A stretch of DNA of 64,000 nucleotides from Streptomyces ardesiacus (GCF_003112575.1 NZ_BEWC01000008.1:186001-250000); one strand, 5' to 3'; shown: positions 36,395 through 46,003, counted from the stretch's first letter. Translations and numbers: made by a program. The notes: generated by a model not told the origin, from the sequence alone.

Positions 36395-38986
36395 ATGCGT
36401 CCATCCCGTACCGGCCCCGCCCGTACCGTGCCCGGAGCAAGCGGCCGGCCGCCGCTCCAGCCACCCCCGCGCGGCCGTCGCGCGCACGCCGGACCACCGG
36501 CGGACGAGGGCCCGGAACGGACCGCGGACGAGGCACCCGGCGCGCCTGCCACGCGCGCGTGGCGCGGGCGCCTGCGGCCCCGCACCGTGCGCGCACGGAT
36601 CGTCTGCCTCCTCATGGTGCCGGTCGTCTCCCTGTTGGCCCTGTGGGCGTACGCCACCGTCACCACAGCCCAGGACATCTCCCGGCTGCGGCAGGTCCAG
36701 CGCGTGGACGCCCGGGTCCGGGCGCCCGTCAGCGCCGCCGTCGCCGCCCTGCAGACCGAGCGGCTCGCAGCCGTCCGGCACGCCGCCGACGCCTCCTCGG
36801 TGCCCGACGCGGACTACCGCGAGCTGAGCGCGCGCACCGACCGCGCGGTCGGAAAACTGCGGCTCGGCGACCGCCACACCGTCGCCGACGGCGAGGAACT
36901 GCCCGCCGGAGTGGCCCGCCGGCTCGGGACGTTCGTCGGCGGCGCCGAACGGCTCGGATCGCTGCGCACCGCCGTACTCGACCGCCGCGCGGACTGGAAG
37001 GAGGCCTACGGCGGATACACGGCGGCCATCGCGGCGGCCTTCCCCGTGGGCGCCGCTCTGAGCGACGTCCAGGACGGCGATTTCGGTTCCGACGCGCGCG
37101 TGCTGGTCGAGTTCGCCCGCGCGGCTGAGGCACTGGCCCAGGAGGACGCCCTGCTGGCCGGCGCCCACGCGGCCGACGGGCTCGGCGGGGAGCGGCTGCG
37201 CCTGTTCACCGGCGCCGCCGCCGTCCGCCGCACGCTGACCGAGGCCGCCGTCGCCGATCTGCGTGGCTCCGGGCGCGCCGCCTGGCGGCAACTGGCCGGC
37301 AGCGACGCTTACCGGACCGTGGGCGCCGCCGAGGACCGGCTGCTCGCCGAGGCCTCGCGCGGCCGGGCGGTCGAGGCGAGCGTGCCCCGGTCCTCCTGGG
37401 ACGGCGCACACGCGCGGGTACGCGACGGCATGAGGGCGATCGAGCAGGACGCCGGACGCTCGGTCGCCGACCGGGCCGACCCGTTCACCCGCGGTGTGTT
37501 CACTCCGGCCGGGGCCGCGGTCCTGTTCGGCCTCCTCGCGGTCGCCGCGTCGCTCGTCATCTCCGTCCGCATCGGCCGCGGCCTGGTGGTCGAACTGGTG
37601 GGCCTGCGCGACAGCGCCCTGGAGATCGCGCGGCACAAACTCCCCGACGCGATGCGCAGGCTCCGCGCGGGAGACGAGATGGACATCCGGTCCGAGGCGC
37701 CGCCGCTGCCGCCCGCCGAGGACGAGGCGGGCCAGGTCGCCGAGGCGCTCGGCACCGTGCACCGGGCCGCCCTGCACGCCGCGGTGGAACGCGCCGAACT
37801 CGCCGACGGCATCGCCGGGGTGTTCGTCAACCTGGCCCGGCGCAGCCAGATCCTCGTCCACCGCCAACTGAGCCTCCTGGACGGCATGGAACGCCGCTCC
37901 GACGATCCGAACGAACTCGGTGACCTCTTCCGGCTCGACCACCTCACCACCCGGATGCGGCGCCACGCCGAAAGCCTGATCATCCTCTCCGGCGCGGCAC
38001 CGGGACGAGCCTGGCGCACCCCGGTCTCCCTGACCGACGTGGTCCGGGCCGCGGTCTCCGAAATCGAGGACTACGCGCGCGTGGAGGTACGACAGCTCCC
38101 CGAGGCATCCGTCGTCGGCGCGGCCGTCGCCGACGTCACCCACCTCCTGGCCGAGATCATCGAGAACGCCGCCCAGTTCTCGCCACCCCACACCCGCGTG
38201 CGGGTCACCGGTGAACCCGTCGGCAACGGCTATGCGATCGAGGTCGAGGACCGCGGCCTCGGCATGGGCAAGGACGCCCTCGCGGAGGCCAACCACCGCG
38301 TCGCACGGTCCGAGGCGCTCGACCTGTTCGGCAGCGACCGGCTGGGCCTCTTCGTCGTCAGCCGGCTCGCCGCCCGGCACGACATCAGGGTGCACCTCCA
38401 GACCTCCCCCTACGGCGGCACGACGGCAGTAGTCCTGCTGCCCACCGCGCTCCTGCACAGCGAGGCGGCGGCGCCTGCTCCCACGGCGGAACGCGCGGCG
38501 GCCCGCCCCGAGGAACACCGGCACGCGCGCGTGTCCGACACCGCGGGACGACAGGAGCCCGTCCCCGGTCCGGCCGGCCGGCCGGCGCTGACAACCGCCG
38601 TACCGCCGGCGACACGGACCGCCACCGCGGGCAGGCCCTCGGGAGCCCCCGCCCTGCGCCTGCACCGGACCGCCGACGCGCCCGACGCCCCCGGCGTCTC
38701 CACGGAGAAGGGCCACTCCCGCCCGCAGCAGCCGGCAGCGGAGTCCGACGACCTGCCCCGGCGCGTACGGCAGGCCAGCCTCGCTCCCCAACTGCGCGGC
38801 GAAAGCCCCGTGGCACCGGCAGACCCCGGCCGGGCGCACGGTGACGACGAGCGCACCCCAGAAGCCGTACGGGACCGCATGGCCGCGTACCGCGACGGCT
38901 GGTCGCGCGGCGGCGGCCGTGGACCCGGCCGGACAGCAGCGCCGCAGCCGCCGTCCGGCGACAGCACCGAAGGAGACCCCGCATGA
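36395..38986 (+). CDS. cvnA: Conservon sensor kinase-like protein
   Basis: An 863-residue nitrate/sulfonate-sensing histidine-kinase-like protein. After a Pro/Arg-rich cytoplasmic tail (1-65), TM1 (about 69-90) leads to an extracellular NIT domain (about 95-360), TM2 (about 372-392) and a HAMP-like region. The dimerisation region has VFVNLARRSQILVHRQLSLLDGMER and LFRLDHLTTRMRRHAESL, and the HATPase has IIENAAQFSPP (N box, about 588) and DRGLGMGKDAL. About 180 disordered Pro/Ala residues end the protein. ATG 36395 follows GAGGAA. In the conservon model it recruits CvnB/C/D at the membrane. Its stop overlaps cvnB by 4 bp. Confidence 0.93.
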   Translation: MRPSRTGPARTVPGASGRPPLQPPPRGRRAHAGPPADEGPERTADEAPGAPATRAWRGRLRPRTVRARIVCLLMVPVVSLLALWAYATVTTAQDISRLRQVQRVDARVRAPVSAAVAALQTERLAAVRHAADASSVPDADYRELSARTDRAVGKLRLGDRHTVADGEELPAGVARRLGTFVGGAERLGSLRTAVLDRRADWKEAYGGYTAAIAAAFPVGAALSDVQDGDFGSDARVLVEFARAAEALAQEDALLAGAHAADGLGGERLRLFTGAAAVRRTLTEAAVADLRGSGRAAWRQLAGSDAYRTVGAAEDRLLAEASRGRAVEASVPRSSWDGAHARVRDGMRAIEQDAGRSVADRADPFTRGVFTPAGAAVLFGLLAVAASLVISVRIGRGLVVELVGLRDSALEIARHKLPDAMRRLRAGDEMDIRSEAPPLPPAEDEAGQVAEALGTVHRAALHAAVERAELADGIAGVFVNLARRSQILVHRQLSLLDGMERRSDDPNELGDLFRLDHLTTRMRRHAESLIILSGAAPGRAWRTPVSLTDVVRAAVSEIEDYARVEVRQLPEASVVGAAVADVTHLLAEIIENAAQFSPPHTRVRVTGEPVGNGYAIEVEDRGLGMGKDALAEANHRVARSEALDLFGSDRLGLFVVSRLAARHDIRVHLQTSPYGGTTAVVLLPTALLHSEAAAPAPTAERAAARPEEHRHARVSDTAGRQEPVPGPAGRPALTTAVPPATRTATAGRPSGAPALRLHRTADAPDAPGVSTEKGHSRPQQPAAESDDLPRRVRQASLAPQLRGESPVAPADPGRAHGDDERTPEAVRDRMAAYRDGWSRGGGRGPGRTAAPQPPSGDSTEGDPA

Positions 38987-39420
38987 TCCATGAACCCGCC
39001 CCGAGGGCCGCCCCGCAGACCCGTGAACTCGACTGGCTGCTGGACGACCTGGTCAAACGCGTGCACGAGGTGCGGCACGCCGTGGTGCTGTCCAACGACG
39101 GACTCGCCGTGGGCGCGTCGAACGGACTCGACCGCGAAGACGCCGAACACCTCGCCGCCGTCGCCTCCGGCTTCCACAGCCTGGCCAAGGGAGCCGGCCG
39201 GCACTTCGGCGCAGGCGGCGTGCGCCAGACCATGGTCGAAATGGATGACGCCTTTCTGTTCGTGGCCGCAGCGGGCGAGGGCTCCTGCATCGCCGTCCTC
39301 ACGGGCGTGACCGCCGACATCGGTCTCGTGGCCTACGAGATGGCACGTCTGGTCAGACGCGTCGGCGAGCACCTTGGCACCGCACCGCGTACCGCCGCCC
39401 GTCCGCCCTCGGGCGGATGA
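38983..39420 (+). CDS. cvnB: Roadblock/LC7 protein of the conservon
   Basis: A 145-residue Roadblock/LC7 (MglB-like) protein. The core is ELDWLLDDLVKRVHEVRHAVVLSNDGL, then LDREDAEHLAAVASGFHSLAKGAGRHF, VRQTMVEMDDAFLFVAAAGEGS and CIAVLTGVTADIGLVAYEM. These dimers act as GTPase partners, so it likely modulates CvnD. ATGA overlap with cvnA and an 18-bp gap to cvnC make an operon certain. It shares most residues with the solo Roadblock protein at 41089. Confidence 0.95.
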   Translation: MIHEPAPRAAPQTRELDWLLDDLVKRVHEVRHAVVLSNDGLAVGASNGLDREDAEHLAAVASGFHSLAKGAGRHFGAGGVRQTMVEMDDAFLFVAAAGEGSCIAVLTGVTADIGLVAYEMARLVRRVGEHLGTAPRTAARPPSGG

Positions 39421-39438
39421 CCCCGAAGGGCCTCACGG

Positions 39439-39852
39439 ATGACCGACGACATCACGGGTGGCGGCCGGGAAGGACCGGGCAGCCAGTGGTACGACAACGA
39501 GGCCGGGCCCCTCGTCCGCCCCTACGCGATGACCGGAGGCCGCACCCGGCCCGGCCCCACCGGAGCACGGCTGGACCTGATCGCCCTCGTCACACTCGCC
39601 GCGGACGCACCGGACGCGGACGACGGCGCGCTCGGACCGGAACACCGGACACTGATCGCCCTGTGCGCCACGGAGACGCAGTCGGTGGCCGAGCTGGCCG
39701 CCGACGCGGATCTGCCCGTGGGCGTCGTCCGGGTGCTCCTCGGCGACCTGGTGGAACTGGGGTGCGTGAGCGTCAGCCGTCCCGTGCCGCCCGCGCAGTT
39801 GCCCGACGAACGGATCCTGCGCGAAGTGATCGACGGACTGCGCGCTCTGTAG
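39439..39852 (+). CDS. cvnC: DUF742 protein of the conservon
   Basis: A 137-residue DUF742 protein. The landmark is LVRPYAMTGGRTRP (about residue 30-43), followed by a winged-helix-like body (HRTLIALCATETQSVAELAADADLPVGVVRVLLGDLVELGCVSV) that usually lacks demonstrable DNA binding. Third gene in the canonical order A-B-C-D. A GGAAGG-type ribosome site is not obvious; translation may depend on cvnB. Confidence 0.93.
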   Translation: MTDDITGGGREGPGSQWYDNEAGPLVRPYAMTGGRTRPGPTGARLDLIALVTLAADAPDADDGALGPEHRTLIALCATETQSVAELAADADLPVGVVRVLLGDLVELGCVSVSRPVPPAQLPDERILREVIDGLRAL

Positions 39853-39916
39853 GAAAGGCCGAAACACGATGACCGGCACGCACGTGCACGACCACCCGCA
39901 CCGGGAGAAGTGACCG

Positions 39917-40522
39917 ATGGTCTCCGAAAAGTCCGACGCCACGGACGGCGACACGACCGCGCTGGCGTTGAAGATCCTGGTCGCCGGAGGGTTCGGCGTG
40001 GGCAAGACCACGCTGGTGGGCGCCGTCAGCGAGATCAGGCCGCTGCGTACGGAGGAGACGCTCAGCGAGGCCGGACGGCTGGTGGACGACACCGACGGCG
40101 TCGACCGGAAGGTCACCACGACCGTCGCCATGGACTTCGGCCGCATCACCATCCGGTCCGGTCTCTCCCTGTACCTCTTCGGCACGCCGGGACAGGACCG
40201 GTTCTGGTTCCTCTGGGACGAACTGGCGCAGGGCGCGCTCGGCGCCGTCGTCCTCGCGGACACCCGGCGCCTCGCGGACTGCTTCCCCGCGGTGGACTAC
40301 TTCGAGCACCGGCACATCCCGTTCGTGGTGGCCGTGAACTGCTTCACGGGAGCACGCCGCCACGACGCACCGAGCGTCCTGCGCGCCCTCGACCTCGACC
40401 CGGGGACTCCCGTGGTGCTGTGCGACGCCCGGGACCGGGACTCCGGCAAGGAGGTGCTGATCCGGCTCGTCGAGTACGCCGGGCGGATGCACACCGCCCG
40501 GCTCCTCGACTCCGTCCGCTGA
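39917..40522 (+). CDS. cvnD: Conservon small GTPase
   Basis: A 201-residue Ras-like/MglA-type GTP-binding protein. The P-loop GGFGVGKTTLVGAVSEI (about residue 20), switch I TTVAMDFGRITI, switch II FGTPGQDRFWFLWDEL and base-recognition AVNCF (in place of NKxD, as in other CvnD) are intact. Conservon GTPases relay receptor-like signals controlling development and antibiotic production. The gap from cvnC is 64 bp. Confidence 0.94.
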   Translation: MVSEKSDATDGDTTALALKILVAGGFGVGKTTLVGAVSEIRPLRTEETLSEAGRLVDDTDGVDRKVTTTVAMDFGRITIRSGLSLYLFGTPGQDRFWFLWDELAQGALGAVVLADTRRLADCFPAVDYFEHRHIPFVVAVNCFTGARRHDAPSVLRALDLDPGTPVVLCDARDRDSGKEVLIRLVEYAGRMHTARLLDSVR

Positions 40523-40552
40523 CCGGGCAGCGGTGCAGCCGACGGAGGGTCC

Positions 40553-40981
40553 TCAGTCCGCCACCGACTTCTGGGCCAGGATCTTGTCCACGGTGACACG
40601 GACGAGAAGCTCGCCCGGGACGCCGTTGCGTGCCCCGAACTCCTCGGCGCGTTCCTCGCCCATGTACCGGGCGCCGATGCGCGCCGCCCAGTGCCGCAGC
40701 TCGCCGAGGTCCTCCGAGATCCGCGCGCGCCCTTGGAGCACGACGAAATGGAAGGGCGGCCGGTCGTCGTCCACGCACAGGGCGACGCGGCCGTCACGGA
40801 GCAGATTGCGCCCCTTCACCGTGTCCTTGCCGGTGTTGAACACCAACTCGTTCCCGTCCAGCAGGAACCAGATGGGTGCCACGTGCGGGCTGCCGTCGGC
40901 CCGAACGGTGGACAGCTTGCCGGTGCGGGTGCCGTCGGAGACGAACGCCCGCCATTCCTCATCGGTCATCTTCTGTGCCAT
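40553..40981 (-). CDS. PPOX/F420-dependent oxidoreductase-like protein
   Basis: A 142-residue split-barrel flavin/deazaflavin-binding protein of the PPOX (pyridoxamine-phosphate-oxidase-like) class. Typical sequence: GKLSTVRADGSPHVAPIWFLLDGNELVFNTG, then RNLLRDGRVALCVDDDRPPFHFVVLQGRARIS. Such enzymes use F420 or FMN to reduce unsaturated substrates. It is on the minus strand, convergent with cvnD (30 bp), and separates the conservon from the solo Roadblock gene. The substrate is unknown. Confidence 0.88.
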   Translation of the reverse strand: MAQKMTDEEWRAFVSDGTRTGKLSTVRADGSPHVAPIWFLLDGNELVFNTGKDTVKGRNLLRDGRVALCVDDDRPPFHFVVLQGRARISEDLGELRHWAARIGARYMGEERAEEFGARNGVPGELLVRVTVDKILAQKSVAD

Positions 40982-41088
40982 GTCCCCATCCTCCTTGCCC
41001 GCAGCACGGGGGTGGTGAAGGCTGGCGGACGGATCCCCCGGCCAGGGGGAGGCAACGCGTACGGGGCGACACGGGGAGATATCGGACG

Positions 41089-41502
41089 ATGGTGGAGAAG
41101 CAGGGACTCGGCTGGCTGCTTGACGACCTGACCGCGCGCGTCGAGCACGTGCGGCACGCGTTGGTCCTGTCGAACGACGGGTTGGTGACCGGAGCGAGCA
41201 CGGGCCTGCGGCGCGAGGACGCCGAGCACCTCGCCGCCGTTTCGTCCGGGCTGCACAGCCTGGCCAAGGGCTCGGGCCGCCACTTCGGCGCCGGCCGGGT
41301 GCGGCAGACGATGGTCGAGTTCGACGACGCCGTGCTGTTCGTCACCGCGGCGGGTGCGGGGAGCTGCCTGTGCGTGCTCAGCGGGGCGGAGGCCGACATC
41401 GGACAGATCGCGTACGAGATGACCCTCCTCGTGAACCGGGTGGGCGAGCACCTCGACGTCGATGCGCGCCAGCCGGGACGCATATCATCGACGGAGCTCT
41501 GA
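41089..41502 (+). CDS. Solo Roadblock/LC7 protein (CvnB paralogue)
   Basis: A 137-residue Roadblock/LC7 protein strongly similar to CvnB at 38983; LSNDGL, REDAEHLAAV, HSLAKG, GRHFGAG and VRQTMVE are shared, and most differences are conservative. It has no cvnA, C or D next to it; a PPOX gene on the other strand lies between it and the conservon. It may arise from duplication of cvnB and could form heterodimers or compete for CvnD. ATG 41089 has a weak ribosome site. Confidence 0.92.
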   Translation: MVEKQGLGWLLDDLTARVEHVRHALVLSNDGLVTGASTGLRREDAEHLAAVSSGLHSLAKGSGRHFGAGRVRQTMVEFDDAVLFVTAAGAGSCLCVLSGAEADIGQIAYEMTLLVNRVGEHLDVDARQPGRISSTEL

Positions 41503-41641
41503 CCTGGGCTTTCGGTGCCGAGTAGGGCTGGGGTGCGGGGTTGTCCACAGGTCTGCCACGGAGATCGCCCCCGCGGCTACGGTTTTGTCCCAGCAGGTGC
41601 GAACGGCGCCTGCACCACGCACTCCACGGGGGAGACGAACC

Positions 41642-42586
41642 ATGTCCGGCACCACCGTCACGCACAGGACCGCGGCAGCCGCCGAGCGGAGCGGCGCCCC
41701 TCGCGACGCCTGTGTCGCGCCGAGCCGCGCGGCACGGGAACTCGGTCTCAAGCGAAGCGAATTCGACCTCGCAGTGCACCTCGGCCGCATCCGCACGGTG
41801 CCCGACGACGGGGGAGGCGGGCGGCGCGTTCACCGCGCGGAGATCGACCGGATCCGGGCGGCGGACGGCTTCCCCGAAGAGCTTCGGTCCAGTGTCCGGG
41901 CCGTCGGTACCACGGAGGGCGCGGCCCTCATGGACGTGACCAGGGCCCGGTTCACCCGTCTGGCACGGCTGGGGCTGCTGGTGCCCGTCCGCTTCTACGT
42001 CAACCGGTACCGCGCCGTCGTATGGCTGTATCTCGCCGAGGAGCTACGACGGTTCGCGGCCGACGAGCGCAACGCCGCACTGCTGCGGGGCCGCACCCCC
42101 GAAGTCCTCCGGGACCAACTGGGGCAGGGGCTGGACCTGCGGCCCCGCAACTGGCGAGGACGGCACCTGGGCTTCCTGCTCCGGCAGTCGGCCGACGATC
42201 CCTGGGCCAGGGCCGCGGCCGTGGCGTCGCTGCTTGACACCGCCGAGGTCGCGGACATCGTCACCGACCCCGGCGAGCGCGCTCGTCTGCGCCTGGTCCG
42301 GCCCGCACCGCTGGCACACGGCTCTCCGGGCTCCCCGGCCGCACAGCTCGCCGAGGAGATTGTGACGGCCGCCGACCAGGACGAGATCGACTGGCTCCGC
42401 TCAGACCTGGCGGACGCGATGGAAGCGGCCCGCCGGCAGTGTCCGGCCCCTCGCCCGCCCCTGCACGCCGTGCCGGTGCGGCCCTCCCCCGAGGAGCCAC
42501 GAGAAGGGGAGCAATCCGGACGGCTCTCCGGCCTGTGGGGCCGGCTCCGGCGTAGGGACAAACTGACCCACCGCAGAGACAACTGA
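41642..42586 (+). CDS. DUF6397 family protein
   Basis: A 314-residue Streptomyces-type protein with a MerR-like/helix-turn-helix flavour at the N-terminus: PSRAARELGLKRSEFDLAVHLGRIRTVP, then RRVHRAEIDRIRAADGFPEEL and TRARFTRLARLGLLVPVRFYVNRYRAVVWLYLAEELRRFA. The middle resembles the DUF6397 core (NWRGRHLGFLLRQSADDPWARAAAVASLLD). The C-terminal 50 residues are disordered and basic. GGGGGAG precedes ATG 41642. The function is unknown; binding to DNA is suggested by the repeated HTH-like units. Confidence 0.78.
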   Translation: MSGTTVTHRTAAAAERSGAPRDACVAPSRAARELGLKRSEFDLAVHLGRIRTVPDDGGGGRRVHRAEIDRIRAADGFPEELRSSVRAVGTTEGAALMDVTRARFTRLARLGLLVPVRFYVNRYRAVVWLYLAEELRRFAADERNAALLRGRTPEVLRDQLGQGLDLRPRNWRGRHLGFLLRQSADDPWARAAAVASLLDTAEVADIVTDPGERARLRLVRPAPLAHGSPGSPAAQLAEEIVTAADQDEIDWLRSDLADAMEAARRQCPAPRPPLHAVPVRPSPEEPREGEQSGRLSGLWGRLRRRDKLTHRRDN

Positions 42587-42603
42587 CCTACACGGGTTCC
42601 GGC

Positions 42604-43470
42604 CTACAGGGACCGGAAGAGTCCTTCCTGGACGACGGACACCAGCATCCGTCCTTCGGTGTCGTAGATACGCCCGCGTGCCAGACCGCGCCCACCGGTG
42701 GCGATCGGCGACTCCTGGTCGTACAGGAACCACTCGTCCGCCCGGAACGGCCGGTGGAACCACATGGCGTGATCCAGCGACGCCATGTCGAATCCCCTGG
42801 GGCCCCACAGCGGCTCCACCGGGATGCGCACGGCATCCAGCAGCGTCATGTCGCTGGCGTAGGTCAGGGCGCAGGTGTGCACGAGAGGGTCGTCGCCCAG
42901 CGGCCCGACCGCGCGCATCCACACGGCGCTGCGGGGCTCGGCGCCCTCGACCTCCTCGGCACTCCACCGCAGCCGGTCGACGTACCTGATGTCGAAGGGC
43001 TGGCGGCGTGCCATCCGCTCCAACTGTTCCGGCAACTGGCCCAGATGCTCCCGCACCTCCTCGGCGACCGTCGGCAGGGACTCGGGGTCCGGGACCTTGC
43101 GGGCCGGCGGCAACTGGTGCTCGAAACTCCCCTGTTCAGGCTTGTGAAAGGAGGCGGTGAGCGTGAAGATCGTGCGGCCCTGCTGCACAGCCGTGACCCG
43201 GCGGGTCGTGAACGAGCGCCCGTCCCGGTCCCGTTCGACCTGGTACACGATCGGCACACCGGGGCGGCCGGGACGCAGGAAGTACGCGTGCAGCGAGTGC
43301 ACCGGGCGGTCGCCGTCGGTGGTGCGGCCCGCGGCGACCAGCGCCTGGCCGGCCACCTGGCCGCCGAAGACCCGCTGCAGCGACTCCTCGGGGCTGCGGC
43401 CACGGAAGATGTTGACCTCGATCTGCTCCAGGTCGAGCAGGTCTACGAGGCTCTCGGCCGGATTCGTCAT
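42604..43470 (-). CDS. tesB: Acyl-CoA thioesterase II
   Basis: A 288-residue TesB with two hot-dog domains; hydrolyses acyl-CoA to free acid and CoA in the cytoplasm. Seen are FRGRSPEESLQRVFGGQVAGQALVAA (first helix), VHSLHAYFLRPGRP, the catalytic Asp in MASLDHAMWFHRPF (about 215), and LYDQESPIATGGRGLARG. The length is that of E. coli TesB. It lies 19 bp downstream of the Ski2-like helicase on the same strand, likely co-transcribed. Confidence 0.95.
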   Translation of the reverse strand: MTNPAESLVDLLDLEQIEVNIFRGRSPEESLQRVFGGQVAGQALVAAGRTTDGDRPVHSLHAYFLRPGRPGVPIVYQVERDRDGRSFTTRRVTAVQQGRTIFTLTASFHKPEQGSFEHQLPPARKVPDPESLPTVAEEVREHLGQLPEQLERMARRQPFDIRYVDRLRWSAEEVEGAEPRSAVWMRAVGPLGDDPLVHTCALTYASDMTLLDAVRIPVEPLWGPRGFDMASLDHAMWFHRPFRADEWFLYDQESPIATGGRGLARGRIYDTEGRMLVSVVQEGLFRSL

Positions 43471-43489
43471 CGGTGGGATTCTCCTGTGC

Positions 43490-46003
43490 TCACAACTGGC
43501 CGACATCGGTGACGCGGACGACCGCACGGCCCTCCGCGTCGGAGGCCGTGAGGTCGACCTCCGCACTGATGCCCCAGTCGTGGTCGTCGTTCGGGTCGTC
43601 GAAGATCTGCCGCACGCGCCACAGCGCGTTCTGCGGCTCCTCCTCGATGATCAGCAGCTTCGGGCCGCGGGCGTCGGGGCCGGTGCCGAGGTCGTCGTAC
43701 TCGTCCCAGTAGCCGTCCATGGCCTCGCCCCACGCGTCGGCGTCCCAGCCGGCGTCGGCGTCCATCTCGCCCAGCTCGTCGACCTGGTCGAGTGCGGCGA
43801 GCTCCACACGGCGGAACATGGCGTTGCGGACCAGGACACGGAAGGCGCGGGCGTTGGAGGTGACCGGGCGCACCTGGTCGGCCTTCTCCTGGGCCTCCTC
43901 GGCGGTCATCTCCTCCGGGTTGGCGAGCTGCTCCCACTCGTCGAGGAGGCTGGAGTCGACCTGGCGCACCATCTCGCCGAGCCACTCGATCAGGTCCTGA
44001 AGGTCCTCGGACTTCAGGTCGTCCGGGACGGTGTGGTCGAGGGCCTTGTAGGCACTGGCCAGGTAGCGCAGCACGATGCCCTCGGTGCGCGCCAGTTCGT
44101 AGTGGGAGACCAGCTCCGTGAAGGTCAGCGCGCGTTCGTACATGTCACGGATGACCGACTTCGGCGACAGCGGATGGTCGCCGACCCAGGGGTGGCTCCT
44201 GCGGTAGGTGTCGTAGGCGTGGAAGAGCAGTTCCTCCAGGGGCTTCGGGTACGTGATGTCCTGGAGGCGCTCCATGCGCTCCTCGTACTCGACGCCGTCC
44301 GCCTTCATCGCGGCCACGGCCTCGCCGCGGGCCTTGTTCTGCTGGGCGGCGAGGATCTGCCGCGGATCGTCCAGCGTGGACTCCACGACCGACACCATGT
44401 CCAGCGCGTACGACGGCGACTCCGGGTCCAGCAGTTCGAAGGCGGCCAGCGCGAACGTGGACAGCGGCTGGTTCAGCGCGAAGTCCTGCTGCAGGTCCAC
44501 CGTGAGACGCACGATGCGCCCCTCGGCGTCCGGCTGGTCGAGCTTCTCGACGATGCCGCCGTCCAGCAGGGAGCGGTAGATGGCGATCGCCCGCCGGATG
44601 TGCCTGAGCTGCTGTTTGCGCGGCTCGTGGTTGTCCTCCAGCAGGTGCCGCATCGCGGAGAAGGCGTCGCCGGGGCGGGCGATCACCGACAGCAGCATGG
44701 TGTGCGTGACCCGGAAGCGGGAGGTCAGCGGCTCCGGCTGGGAGCCGATCAGCTTCTCGAACGTGCTCTCCGACCAGGCCACGAAGCCCTCGGGAGCCTT
44801 CTTCCGGACGACCTTCCGCCGCTTCTTCGGATCGTCCCCCGCCTTGGCGAGAGCCTTCTCGTTCTCGACGACGTGCTCGGGCGCCTGGGCGACGACGAAG
44901 CCCTCCGTGTCGAACCCGGCGCGCCCGGCCCGGCCGGCGATCTGGTGGAACTCCCGCGCCCTCAGGGTGCGCACCCGGGTGCCGTCGTACTTCGTCAGCG
45001 CCGTGAACAGGACGGTGCGGATCGGGACGTTGACGCCCACACCGAGCGTGTCCGTTCCGCAGATCACCTTCAGCAGGCCGGCCTGCGCGAGCTTCTCCAC
45101 CAGCCGCCGGTACTTGGGCAGCATGCCGGCGTGATGGACCCCGATGCCGTGCCGCACGTAGCGGGAGAGATTGCGGCCGAACTTGGTGGTGAAGCGGAAG
45201 TTGCCGATCAGCTCGGCGATCCGTTCCTTCTCCTCCCGCGTACACATGTTGATGCTCATCAGCGCCTGCGCCCGCTCCACGGCCTGGGCCTGCGTGAAGT
45301 GCACGATGTACACGGGAGCCTGCCGGGCCGACAGCAGGTCGGTGAGCGTCTCGGTGAGCGGCGTGTAGCGGAACTCGTAGGAGAGCGGCACGGGGCGGGT
45401 GGCCGAGCGGACCACCGCCGTGGGCCGGTTGGTGCGGCGCGCGAGGTCCTTCTCGAAGAAGGAGACGTCACCGAGGGTCGCGGACATCAGGACGAACTGG
45501 GCCTGCGGCAGTTCCAGCAGGGGAATCTGCCAGGCCCAGCCGCGGTCCGGCTCGGCGTAGAAGTGGAACTCGTCCATGACGACCTGGCCGATGTCCGCGT
45601 GCTTGCCGTCACGCAGCGCGATCGACGCCAGGACCTCGGCGGTGCAGCAGATGACGGGGGCATCGGAGTTCACGGAGGCGTCGCCGGTCAGCATGCCCAC
45701 GTTCTCGGTGCCGAAGATCTTGCACAGCTCGAAGAACTTCTCCGACACCAGCGCCTTGATCGGAGCCGTGTAGAAGGTGACCTCGTCCCGGGCCAGGGCG
45801 GCGAAGTGCGCGCCCGCGGCGATCATGCTCTTGCCGGAGCCGGTGGGCGTCGACACGATCACGTTCGCGCCGGAGACCACCTCGATCAGCGCCTCCTCCT
45901 GGTGGGGGTAGAGCGTGAGACCGCGTTCCTGGGCCCACGCCTCGAAGGCTTCGTACAGGGCGTCGGGGTCGGCGGTTCGCGGCAGATGATCGATGAGGGT
46001 CAC
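43490..46003 (-). CDS. Ski2-like DEAD/DEAH helicase (DUF3516)
   Basis: An 837-residue superfamily-2 helicase. Motifs: VSTPTGSGKSMIA (Walker A, about residue 47), VVMDEFHFYAE (motif II, DEFH rather than DEAH/DEVH), LMSATLGD (III), then GVGVNVPIRTVLF and HQIAGRAGRAGFDTEG (VI). The C-terminal DUF3516 segment (about 430-830) includes TFTELVSHYELARTEGIVLRYLASAYK. Relatives are conserved across actinobacteria and probably act on RNA or RNA/DNA. GTG 46003 begins VTLIDHLPRTADPDA; the ATG frame further upstream is shadow sequence over the divergent DUF457 gene. Confidence 0.9.
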   Translation of the reverse strand: MTLIDHLPRTADPDALYEAFEAWAQERGLTLYPHQEEALIEVVSGANVIVSTPTGSGKSMIAAGAHFAALARDEVTFYTAPIKALVSEKFFELCKIFGTENVGMLTGDASVNSDAPVICCTAEVLASIALRDGKHADIGQVVMDEFHFYAEPDRGWAWQIPLLELPQAQFVLMSATLGDVSFFEKDLARRTNRPTAVVRSATRPVPLSYEFRYTPLTETLTDLLSARQAPVYIVHFTQAQAVERAQALMSINMCTREEKERIAELIGNFRFTTKFGRNLSRYVRHGIGVHHAGMLPKYRRLVEKLAQAGLLKVICGTDTLGVGVNVPIRTVLFTALTKYDGTRVRTLRAREFHQIAGRAGRAGFDTEGFVVAQAPEHVVENEKALAKAGDDPKKRRKVVRKKAPEGFVAWSESTFEKLIGSQPEPLTSRFRVTHTMLLSVIARPGDAFSAMRHLLEDNHEPRKQQLRHIRRAIAIYRSLLDGGIVEKLDQPDAEGRIVRLTVDLQQDFALNQPLSTFALAAFELLDPESPSYALDMVSVVESTLDDPRQILAAQQNKARGEAVAAMKADGVEYEERMERLQDITYPKPLEELLFHAYDTYRRSHPWVGDHPLSPKSVIRDMYERALTFTELVSHYELARTEGIVLRYLASAYKALDHTVPDDLKSEDLQDLIEWLGEMVRQVDSSLLDEWEQLANPEEMTAEEAQEKADQVRPVTSNARAFRVLVRNAMFRRVELAALDQVDELGEMDADAGWDADAWGEAMDGYWDEYDDLGTGPDARGPKLLIIEEEPQNALWRVRQIFDDPNDDHDWGISAEVDLTASDAEGRAVVRVTDVGQL

